A DNA stretch of 59,348 bases, from contig JAPLMU010000128.1 in the NCBI GenBank assembly GCA_026386795.1, forward strand, positions 1 to 59,348, read 5' to 3'. A program made the translations under genes and the position numbers. How positions within the stretch are numbered: the stretch's first letter is position 1; every line of letters starts with the position of its first letter. Positions 54,501 to 59,348 of the stretch are shown here, piece after piece. The notes beneath the pieces are model-generated. The model searched no databases, was not told where the DNA came from, and saw nothing but the letters and a program-made list of their open reading frames with translations. The DNA is from Planctomycetota bacterium. Its GTDB lineage: Bacteria; Planctomycetota; Phycisphaerae; Phycisphaerales; SM1A02.

Positions 54501-54880
54501 ACAAACATCTGTTGGTCACTGCCACGGATGATCGCAACACGGGCACAGTCAATGAAGTGAACGACCCGTCCAACGACTCGCTGGGCACACAGTTCATTGA
54601 AACCAAGGCCTATCACTACGACATGACCTCGGGCGATGCTGTGGAACAGAATCAGATGCTTCGCGGCATCTCCAATATTGTCACCACGCGAAGCGACGTC
54701 TTCACCATCTGGCTTCGCATCCGCACCATCAAGCAGGACACGCTCACTGGCCAATGGAACGGCACCGATCCGGAGTCGATTGTTGATGACTCCCGTTACA
54801 TGATGACCATCGACCGCTCGTCAGTCGACCGCCCCGGCGAGCAGCCCCGCATCGTGAGTTTCGTAAAGGTCCCGAACTAG
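48530..54880 (+). CDS. Giant GspK-like minor pseudopilin with EF-hand/dockerin-like loops
   Basis: Protein of 2116 residues. The N-terminus RGNTLVLVTAILVLLVIIATAFL looks like a GspK/PilX signal-anchor without the +5 Glu, as in GspK. Late in the protein LTPGLININTAPIEVLHAMPQ (near 1703) matches the GspK 'IN.NTAP.EVL..LP' motif. Calcium-loop-like motifs DADGDGWTD (near 403), DLDGNPDD..GDGVVTTADD (797), DANGDGKADVND (842), DTNGDGTIS (1170) and DADGNGTPDVED..DVNRNNVADS (1879-1905) are scattered through it. GspK is normally about 330 residues. It is the last gene of the cluster; a tandem repeat follows its stop. Confidence 0.8.
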   Translation: MNATTKSRGNTLVLVTAILVLLVIIATAFLVRAQSGRAQAAAQQKATGREARVESVAADIAQEVANALFVKRIDSSSMTAAAGQIAANQATGLTGQPAFGEFMARSDFPRLPAEPLAIRYGVDYFDSVSNLDFTSVPAGDGYLDGYNFAPFSVNPFTNWPARYGNIPGEGNPIGNPGFGDTRWLASTEPVRAMLFTQMQNPVLPAPPNPQVPLPFNANWGNLALLNGAPILSPEGLGFSHWPHLSWIPTAENGFRLCWNISNVESNWDHMLPTATAAADRWAAGELNLGTPYEQWLPFIAPREPIVTGKDARGYLLLDSADWQSRVNQWFNVGTTNFNLVPPHAQMVKGVNGTGVNTPARRIEALPNFLQLGAFGDPSDEFKQVLSGGTYVPTSRNLIGRTLADADGDGWTDSFWFAAPSSSDRSTRQLVAVRIMDNSALLNVNVATRSDRGSTNGLTPSDVALVTRRDSYDETTTVGNTVGFRDPLVGFFNARENDPEYRVNFSFKTLLPTPATPPSQTAAKLVYAVASNAAGPTGGVDVGWAPERWEGRRTQLGAASATNADPYQTGFLRDIGITQEATASGVNSVVPFFDPSADFGLTGSSAVYGDSFVLSRPADRLSYFKAMANGGELVDPVTAARLVTLSPFGSDDEIELRAASGQNSPQTVSRLENALNSSASMYSTDILFGEFLRSTRSREESARFFDPDDVRVQDWRARATWSTGAAFAPRGGAELLLDHRRMMTTISGARNELLPPRLWTVVDHSLQAAGVPDASFTGNILRVRPAYLKRGVDFDLDGNPDDVTGDGVVTTADDLAPYHPNIMFPEAGLIPAASSGFGIAIRDANGDGKADVNDFEAARRRFLTDNRKIDLRRPNDVPKAGNAANSTEITQADRKFDFDLERVMRRALIDEGSRQSYLGRPGQSANEANLSLAATKMMIASFSANVLCYRDGKRRITNTMYLDQPLHPTESIAVPNDALGTSGINDAGFIGVEKQPFIQEVFMAFVYPKSKVTQAELDAVLGPPGGNPLPGCPDPDNCSLSATDPYALPSCTANGAGEHFVVYDPANPATWPAVVFVAQIANPFNEPVNLADFELRVNPASGAPQRFFFGLPGPTGSRSGNTYGPDVELGPCTPEEPRTALVFSLPEKFPNGDPFPRDAWLDFLDIGASIDTNGDGTISTAEADPSNDMKPGQFFKPDINAIFAPAWGGSTATGTQYFDANRRGGTLYFDATRTTAPAVFAGLDVSGDMNRWKPSPSVNGAPPTNSYIELRRAIYPSNGGTPTWTVVDRFENELDPTLDGQSGQRVTDLINRLYIDGSGGSLPPPPSIVCRSGSLAIDGIRLQTGDYFTTWARGARQWLFDTQNGVTPTPPGRGIITMDERTPRYAFARTTGVMASSSPTGGSVGRDTFVGGVQEGVGRKGEIIANATSLPDGNSTGAAQSLWMSAQYYNIWGENKRGKPTFFPTRIPESAQARTYQYPAWQLTNATPPTGMTLNYGEKGVSAAKFVNGSDPTNFTAPYRFFQKDADFDQAAEILDVPLWGTLVQRTGSGRAYATLAEILAQPQESTATLYFPKFPKPATSNGVLSYGANQTHYNRLQLEPAQYDTVAPTGGRPTLLSGIQTMPPPIEGAVTTTTPAQQNGIGFNSRLPGGAALLDAFVVDDRGASPFDSWTTTSAPDGVIDFGERAAAENRRLRLARNFEGKLTPGLININTAPIEVLHAMPQMMRLVYDDDFPITKTVDSDPATLNASSSGAANSALSKRRLVRDPSAWQSAPYDMGGGLPGTGNPTSILFDYGVAAPRVRVAEAMELWRNKGNVTPDLSTNQFQNMPSYYSRGLDLPDASNHREWAPGIRSERGFDSIGELAVLTKGAEFAPPTSSDADGNGTPDVEDIAKGKVLDVNRNNVADSADSAGLVGSSWNQAEGWSIRFAGNDPYRTKWDDPTWGAGRRSSVGTGPQSAGGSALAYRTEGIPKALAAGAAQVYPLTGRTAIDKHLLVTATDDRNTGTVNEVNDPSNDSLGTQFIETKAYHYDMTSGDAVEQNQMLRGISNIVTTRSDVFTIWLRIRTIKQDTLTGQWNGTDPESIVDDSRYMMTIDRSSVDRPGEQPRIVSFVKVPN

Positions 54881-54905
54881 CAATTAGGTGCCATTCACCC
54901 CGGTC

Positions 54906-55131
54906 CAAACCCGCTCCCCTGGCCGCACTCGCCGGAGAGGACAGGGCCGCGCTCAGCGGCCGTCCTCGTAAGGCGAATGCGAGCCAGTACGAACGCCGGT
55001 TTGTAAACACGCTCACCCTGGCCGCACTCGCCGGAGAGGACAGGGCCGCGCTCAGCGGCCGTCCTCGTAAGGCGATTGCGAGCCAGTACGAACGCCGGTT
55101 TGTAAACACGCGCATCCTGGCCGCACTCGCC
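54906..55131. repeat. 99-bp tandem repeat, two full copies plus partial flanks
   Basis: Copies at 54919-55017 and 55018-55116 differ at three positions; about 15 bp of a third copy follow, and a degenerate end precedes the first. Each unit holds an imperfect hairpin (54937-54967 in copy 1: GAGGAC plus GGCCG with a 2-nt bulge, 7-nt loop). Because 99 is divisible by three, both strands can be read through all copies, but no start codon or Shine-Dalgarno supports a gene. Confidence 0.9.
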
Positions 55132-55178
55132 CAGAATAAATCGTGCCACCTTATCGAGGATGCAATTTGCCCCCGGGG

Positions 55179-56390
55179 TTACTTCGGGCGCCCGCGCCCA
55201 AGGATCTGCAGCGTCACCGTATCGCTTGCCGTGCTCAAGTCAATCGTCCCGTGCGCGGTCCAGACGTACCCAGCCGGGTAGGGCATGCTGCTCGCGCCGG
55301 GGATTGGCGCTGCAAAGCCGTAGCAAATGGGCAGGAACTGGTTCAGCTCATCCCAGGTGCCAAAGGTGGGCCACGGGCGGTCGACTGTCAGGCCGCCGCG
55401 TATGCCGCCACGCAGGTCGTTTGGACTGAACGGCACCCAGCCAGCGCCGGGGAGGAAGAACTCGCACCACGTCACCAGCCGCGCCCGTGACGCGCCTCCG
55501 CTTGAACTCTGCAATTCGGTCATCCCCAGCACCACGCGCGCTGGAATCCCCGCCGTGCGCAGCACCGCCACGCATGCCGCCGCAACATCGTGAGAGGTTC
55601 CCGTGCCAGCCTTCATGGACGCCCACGCGCCGTTGATGATGAGGCCGCGCGGAAACCCGTTCTCGATGCGCATGCCGTCAGAGTCGACCGCCGTGTACGC
55701 CTGCATGGTTGCACGGACGAGCTCTTTGGCTGCAATCCATGGGGTGACGCTGCGCAGGTTGCCGCCAGTGACCTTGTCGACGAACTTCTTGAAGTCCTCG
55801 TTGCCGCTCTCAATACCCGGTTGCGGCTTCAAACTCTCTTGCACCTCTGCAGGCCACTCGGCAGGCCAGGTGATACGCGCGGCCGCGGCCTCGTCAACAA
55901 TGGATGCCCAGCACTGCTCGGTCCATGTGACGTTCCATTTCAAACTTTGACCTTGGACGTCAGGAATGGAGATACCGACCGCCGCCATTCCCTGCGCCAG
56001 TCCCTGCCGAATTGATGTTCGCTCCGCCGCACCCTTGTGCTTTGCGCCTTGCACCCAGATTTCCGTCTTGATGCTGGTGGGGTCCACTTGGCTCCACGTG
56101 GACTGCATCACCACAGGAAGCCACACCATGATGTTGCTCAATTGCAGGGTGACTGTGTCGCCCTTGCGAAGACTCGGCGCCCAGAGGCTGGCATCGAATC
56201 GCGCTTCCCAGATGCGCGCATCGACGCGCTTCAGTGGCGGCTCGGGTGGACGACCAGAAATAGTTGCAAAGGCGGGTGCGCTGATTTGTGGCGCTGGCGG
56301 CGCTGGCGAAGACGCTGGCGGCGCGATCAGCAGGGCGGCGATGGCAGCACCGATCAACATCCCTACACGATACGCGCCTCGCTTAGACAT
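55179..56390 (-). CDS. Exported transglutaminase-fold protein without catalytic triad
   Basis: Protein of about 403 residues with a signal peptide (MSKRGAYRVGMLIGAAIAALL), an N-terminal beta domain and a C-terminal transglutaminase-like core. The core reads GTSHDVAAACVAVLRTAGIPAR and, further on, VTWCEFFLPGAGWVPFSPND. In active members these are GxCxDxA..ALLRxxGIPAR and HAWxExxLPGxGWxxxDPT. The Cys is Ser (55593-55595), the His is Val (55473-55475) and the Asp is Ser (55425-55427), so it is probably a non-catalytic binding domain. An upstream in-frame TTG at 56420 is an alternative start. It follows the MlaE-like permease on the same strand. Confidence 0.8.
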   Translation of the reverse strand: MSKRGAYRVGMLIGAAIAALLIAPPASSPAPPAPQISAPAFATISGRPPEPPLKRVDARIWEARFDASLWAPSLRKGDTVTLQLSNIMVWLPVVMQSTWSQVDPTSIKTEIWVQGAKHKGAAERTSIRQGLAQGMAAVGISIPDVQGQSLKWNVTWTEQCWASIVDEAAAARITWPAEWPAEVQESLKPQPGIESGNEDFKKFVDKVTGGNLRSVTPWIAAKELVRATMQAYTAVDSDGMRIENGFPRGLIINGAWASMKAGTGTSHDVAAACVAVLRTAGIPARVVLGMTELQSSSGGASRARLVTWCEFFLPGAGWVPFSPNDLRGGIRGGLTVDRPWPTFGTWDELNQFLPICYGFAAPIPGASSMPYPAGYVWTAHGTIDLSTASDTVTLQILGRGRPK

Positions 56391-56423
56391 GCGCGCCGTC
56401 AAGTTCCCAATCACCTGCAACTC

Positions 56424-57257
56424 TTACAACACGCGCGGCAGACCGCCGTAGATCCACACAGTCAGCGCGTTCATGAACTCAACGAGCAGCAGATTGATCG
56501 CCACAATTGCAACGAAACTAACAACAAACGCACTCGTGGCTGCCCGTCCGACACCGGCTGCGCCCGGGCTGCAGGAAAAACCCTTGTAGCACGAGATCAG
56601 CCCGATCGCGGCGCCGAAGCACGCGGCCTTTAGCAGCCCGTTGAGCGGGTCGAGCGTTACAAGAAAGAGCGACGTGTAGTGCCAGTACTCGCTGCTCGGT
56701 ACACCGTAGAGCTGCGTTAAGACTGCCCACGCGCCGAAGGCCCCGAGCGTGTCGCTGTAGACGGTGAGGACCGGCGTCATCACCATGCATGCCACCACGC
56801 GCGGACCAACGAGCCGTGCAACAGGGTTTGCTCCCGCGGCTCGCATGGCGTCAAGTTGCTCCGAGATGCGCATTGCGCCGATCTCGGCGGCAATGGCGCC
56901 GCCGACGCGCCCGGCAACCATGACCGCTGCCAACACTGGCCCGATCTGCTTCACCACATTTGCGTTGATGATGCCACCCATACGCCGCTCGGCACCGATG
57001 GCAGCAAACTGCGTGTAGCCCTCCACGGAGAGGATCAGTCCCACCATTAACCCAGTGAGCGCGACCACCGGTATGGACGCCGTGCCAACTTCTAAGAGGA
57101 GCGGTGCCAGTTCTCGCCAGCGCAGCGTTGCGCGTGGCGAACGGATCAGCGCGCCGAGTGCTTGCCCGGAGAACCGCACGAAGATGCCGAACCGTCCGAT
57201 CGCATCATGAACGCGAGATCCAAGCGCGGAGACTGGGGCGAGCGCGGCAATCGGCAT
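56424..57257 (-). CDS. MlaE-family ABC transporter permease
   Basis: Inner-membrane permease of 277 residues with the MlaE fold, used in phospholipid or hydrophobic substrate transport with an MlaF ATPase and an MCE protein. Signature segments SVEGYTQFAAIGAERRMGG, GRVGGAIAAEIGAMRISEQLDAM and GLISCYKGF are intact. No MlaF, MlaD or other partner lies in the window, so it must work with proteins encoded elsewhere. TAGACT lies 6 nt before ATG. It probably forms an operon with the downstream transglutaminase-fold gene. Confidence 0.9.
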   Translation of the reverse strand: MPIAALAPVSALGSRVHDAIGRFGIFVRFSGQALGALIRSPRATLRWRELAPLLLEVGTASIPVVALTGLMVGLILSVEGYTQFAAIGAERRMGGIINANVVKQIGPVLAAVMVAGRVGGAIAAEIGAMRISEQLDAMRAAGANPVARLVGPRVVACMVMTPVLTVYSDTLGAFGAWAVLTQLYGVPSSEYWHYTSLFLVTLDPLNGLLKAACFGAAIGLISCYKGFSCSPGAAGVGRAATSAFVVSFVAIVAINLLLVEFMNALTVWIYGGLPRVL

Positions 57258-57263
57258 GCGCGG

Positions 57264-57269
57264 AGTCTA
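57264..57269 (-). promoter_or_regulatory. -10 hexamer of a probable leaderless promoter for the MlaE-like gene
   Basis: Minus-strand TAGACT is 6 nt from ATG at 57257, with no Shine-Dalgarno. Confidence 0.5.
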
Positions 57270-57344
57270 GGGATGCGCTGGCATGTGGGTATGTATTGGG
57301 GCGGTGATGGAGCGTGTGCGGGTCTGTGCAACGATCGCCACAGC

Positions 57345-57383
57345 AAAAACACCGCGGGCCCGGCATTTCGGCCGGGCCCGCGG
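57345..57383 (-). terminator. Intrinsic terminator of the dockerin-tailed protein gene
   Basis: On the minus strand a 13-bp stem (CCGCGGGCCCGGC), a 6-nt loop and its complement are followed by TGTTTTTG. Strong Rho-independent form, 45 bp after the stop codon. Confidence 0.85.
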
Positions 57384-57427
57384 GAAGTGTTGGAATCAGC
57401 GCAGCGTCAGTCCGCTGCGTTCATCGG

Positions 57428-59116
57428 TCAGGGGCATGCGCCCCAAGCGCCGAGGAGGACGCCCAAGTCAGCACCGTTGACCAGGCTGTCGCCGTTCAGG
57501 TCGCGGTTCGAACCGCCCCAGTCGCCGAGCAGGGTGCCCAAGTCAGCACCGTTCACGAGGTGATCGCCATTCAAGTCTGCCGGGCAAGGAGCACCCGTGC
57601 AGTTGGCAGCGCATCCAGCAGCCTCGGTCACGCAGATTGAATCCCATCGCACCGTCGTGCAGAAGGGATCAAGTCCGCCAACATAGGCGCAGCAGCAGGC
57701 GTCAGCGCAGAACGCGTTGCCGTGAGCAATAGCGCAGTCGCCAGCATTTGGGTCGCCACAGGTGTAGGTGGGGGCTGCGTAGTTCAGCGATCCACAGGTG
57801 TCCTGGAAGCCAACCGTCGTGGAAGCAACACCGATGAACCAGGTGCCGTTTGCTTGCTTGATACCCATGGTTGGGCCCGAGTAGGTGTTGATGATGGTGT
57901 CTTGATTCGCGTCAGAGCGAATCATGATGTTGTCGACGCGGTTGGTACCAGTTGCCGCACCAGTCGCCATGGTGTCGATGAATCGGAACATCACTGACGC
58001 CTTGTTCCCTGCATTTGGAATGCTTGCAATGATCTTGCTGCCACCCGTCCAACTCGCGGAGGCGAGCGTGTAGGGTTCAAGAACCGTGGTGAAGGTTGCT
58101 CCGCCGTCGATACTCATGTCCACGCGGAACGTGGAAGGGCCAGTGCTACTGCGGTATTGATCCCATTGCAGGGTGACTCCAGGGAAGCCCTGCGTGGATG
58201 CCGTGACTTCGTAGTAGTCATTCAGCGCCCAACCGTTGCTACTGAGCGCGTACGGAGCGGTGGGAGCCAGACCAACGGGGCTGCTGTACACGGATGTCGC
58301 TGATGCATGGACGCCGCGCAGGTTGCTGCCCGTGAGGTTTGCACCCTGGTCAGCAGGACCATAGACATAAGTACCAGTGGTCAAGGTGCCAGTTGCCGCG
58401 GTCGGAATCGTCCAGAGCGCGATCGGTGCACCGCTCGTCTGGATGTATCGCGAAGCGTACGGGCCGCAGGTGGCGGTGCTGTACCACCAGTCTTGGCCAG
58501 CTGCTGGAACGGTGCCGTTGGTTTCCTTGAATGCAACGCTGTCGAGGATGGCGGTCCACGGAGTGATGTCAAAGATGCCGTCGTCGTTGGTGTCGAGGTC
58601 TTGTCCGTCAGCGCCGCTGTTCGGTGCGCGCGTCTGGTAGGTGTCTGTGCCGGTGAAGCCAGAGACAAGCATGAAGGTCATGTTGTCGGGTGATTCGATC
58701 TGCGTATCGCCTGCGCTGCCGGTCGGAGTCTGGTAGCCCCACGGGAGATTCGTTGCAGCGGGGTCGATGGTGAATGGGAATGCGCCGGTGGCTGGATCTG
58801 CACCAGTGGCTGGTGGCGTCGGAACGTAGGCCGGGTTTGCTCCTGAGTTGTGCAGAACCAAGTAGCCGTTGGGGCCGATCACATCAGTCGCTGCGAAGCG
58901 ATAGATCCACTCGATCACCCCAGTCTTGGTCGTCGTTGAGAGACCGTCGCCAATGATGAGGACCGTCATATTATTCAGCGAAGCGCCGGGAGTACCCTTG
59001 ATTTCGATGTATTCAGCGTTACCAGATCCGGTGCGAATCTCGTTAATAGTTGTCTGAGCAAGGGTGGCAGCCGTCATGCTGAGGGCTGCTGTGCCCATCA
59101 TCGTGATGAATCGCAT
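57428..59116 (-). CDS. Secreted protein with lamin-tail-like N-terminus and paired dockerin-like C-terminus
   Basis: Exported protein of 562 residues. Signal peptide MRFITMMGTAALSMTAATLAQ, then a beta-rich domain starting TINEIRTGSGNAEYIEIKG, like lamin-tail (LTD) domains. A mid domain of beta strands with a SIDGGATF motif follows. A Cys-rich stretch (CAIAHGNAFCADACCCAY...DPFCTT..WDSIC) comes next, then two DLNGD-type repeats with VNGADLG and LG.WG (near 518 and 540). This tail is common in Phycisphaerae surface proteins and may anchor or sort the protein. GGAG precedes ATG; a strong terminator follows. Confidence 0.85.
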   Translation of the reverse strand: MRFITMMGTAALSMTAATLAQTTINEIRTGSGNAEYIEIKGTPGASLNNMTVLIIGDGLSTTTKTGVIEWIYRFAATDVIGPNGYLVLHNSGANPAYVPTPPATGADPATGAFPFTIDPAATNLPWGYQTPTGSAGDTQIESPDNMTFMLVSGFTGTDTYQTRAPNSGADGQDLDTNDDGIFDITPWTAILDSVAFKETNGTVPAAGQDWWYSTATCGPYASRYIQTSGAPIALWTIPTAATGTLTTGTYVYGPADQGANLTGSNLRGVHASATSVYSSPVGLAPTAPYALSSNGWALNDYYEVTASTQGFPGVTLQWDQYRSSTGPSTFRVDMSIDGGATFTTVLEPYTLASASWTGGSKIIASIPNAGNKASVMFRFIDTMATGAATGTNRVDNIMIRSDANQDTIINTYSGPTMGIKQANGTWFIGVASTTVGFQDTCGSLNYAAPTYTCGDPNAGDCAIAHGNAFCADACCCAYVGGLDPFCTTVRWDSICVTEAAGCAANCTGAPCPADLNGDHLVNGADLGTLLGDWGGSNRDLNGDSLVNGADLGVLLGAWGACP

Positions 59117-59188
59117 CGTGATAATCTCCAGGTATGGCTTCTAATAACTGACGTCGAGTGCCTGCCGTATACAGAGCGAGGCTGACAA

Positions 59189-59214
59189 CGAGTCTAACTC
59201 GACAGTGCAAAAAC
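59189..59214 (-). promoter_or_regulatory. Inverted repeats upstream of the dockerin-tailed gene
   Basis: CGAGT(N3)ACTCG at 59189-59201 and GTGC(N6)GCAC at 59204-59217 region lie about 75-100 bp upstream of the ATG. They could be operator or terminator fragments; no firm promoter was found nearby. Confidence 0.25.
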
Positions 59215-59243
59215 GCACACATCAATTGGATGGTTCGCTAAAC

Positions 59244-59348
59244 ATGCGGTTACTCGGACGTTATTTTCGTGTTCAGGCGGGGCGCGGCTGGATGGCCGCG
59301 GGGATCTTTGCCGTGTTTCTCTGCAGCATGTTGGGCTGGGGACTGCAG
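59244..59348 (+). CDS. Possible membrane protein, 5' part only
   Basis: ATG-started frame running off the window end: MRLLGRYFRVQAGRGWMAAG..., with a basic start and a hydrophobic segment (IFAVFLCSMLGWGL). No Shine-Dalgarno. The first 35 residues look like an N-terminal signal-anchor, but the evidence is thin. Confidence 0.35.
   Translation, partial: MRLLGRYFRVQAGRGWMAAGIFAVFLCSMLGWGLQ

Noticed and set aside
54906-55131. CRISPR array or integron attC array
   Set aside because: Two directly abutting 99-bp copies without spacers, and no GTTRRRY/RYYYAAC boxes of attC sites.
54895-55149. Reading frames through the tandem repeat on both strands (33-residue repeats)
   Set aside because: Open frames arise because the unit is 99 bp with no stop. 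No start codon context or Shine-Dalgarno supports translation.

Overview
The window reads as one contiguous piece of a bacterial chromosome with moderately high GC, dense coding and no insertion sequences, phage genes or CRISPR. The best guess for the source is a planctomycete of the Phycisphaerae type. This is inferred from a secreted protein with a C-terminal paired dockerin-like DLNGD..VNGADLG..LG.WG tail behind a Cys-rich module, adjacent Tat-exported Gfo/Idh/MocA oxidoreductases, an FGE-sulfatase-domain protein, and a long pseudopilin operon ending in a giant GspK-like protein. No rRNA or marker-gene comparison was possible.

Layout. 1-4.4 kb: an HpnB-like glycosyltransferase cut by the window edge, an MsbA-type ABC exporter and a secreted EEP-family nuclease/phosphatase. 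4.5-6.6 kb: the rpsB-tsf operon with a structured rpsB leader. 6.5-13 kb: pyruvate kinase, phosphomannomutase, thiS-thiG, a lipoprotein and an NhaD-like antiporter. 13-20.5 kb: an FGE-domain protein, two Tat-exported oxidoreductases, ApbE, a methyltransferase, a ketopantoate-reductase-like protein and an HpnA-like epimerase.

20.5-31.8 kb holds the most interesting locus. It is a complete Wsp-type chemosensory operon (MCP, CheW, CheR-TPR, CheW, CheA-REC, CheB). The diguanylate cyclase WspR is replaced by a WspR-like receiver fused to a PP2C/SpoIIE phosphatase. A second protein with a WspR-like but degenerate receiver, fused to GAF and HD-GYP, is encoded directly upstream on the same strand. 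Further up lies a NagB/PIG-L fusion, then tRNA-Leu(TAA), a 6-phosphogluconate dehydrogenase and a stand-alone CoaB.

35.8-54.9 kb is a type IV pilus/type II secretion-like cluster: GspE/PilB, PilT, a second GspE/PilB, GspF/PilC, then six prepilin-like proteins whose order resembles gspG-G-H-I-J-K. The last is a 2116-residue GspK-like protein with several EF-hand/dockerin-like loops. No secretin, PilMNO or prepilin peptidase is present. It is followed by a 99-bp tandem repeat, a transglutaminase-fold protein that appears to have lost its catalytic triad, an MlaE-like permease, the dockerin-tailed secreted protein and the start of a possible membrane protein.

A recurring signal is a TANNNT hexamer (exactly TAGACT four times) 6-7 nt upstream of the ATG of promoter-proximal genes that lack a Shine-Dalgarno sequence. 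This suggests widespread leaderless transcription, whereas other genes (rpsB, tsf, gnd and the first GspE) have clear Shine-Dalgarno sites.
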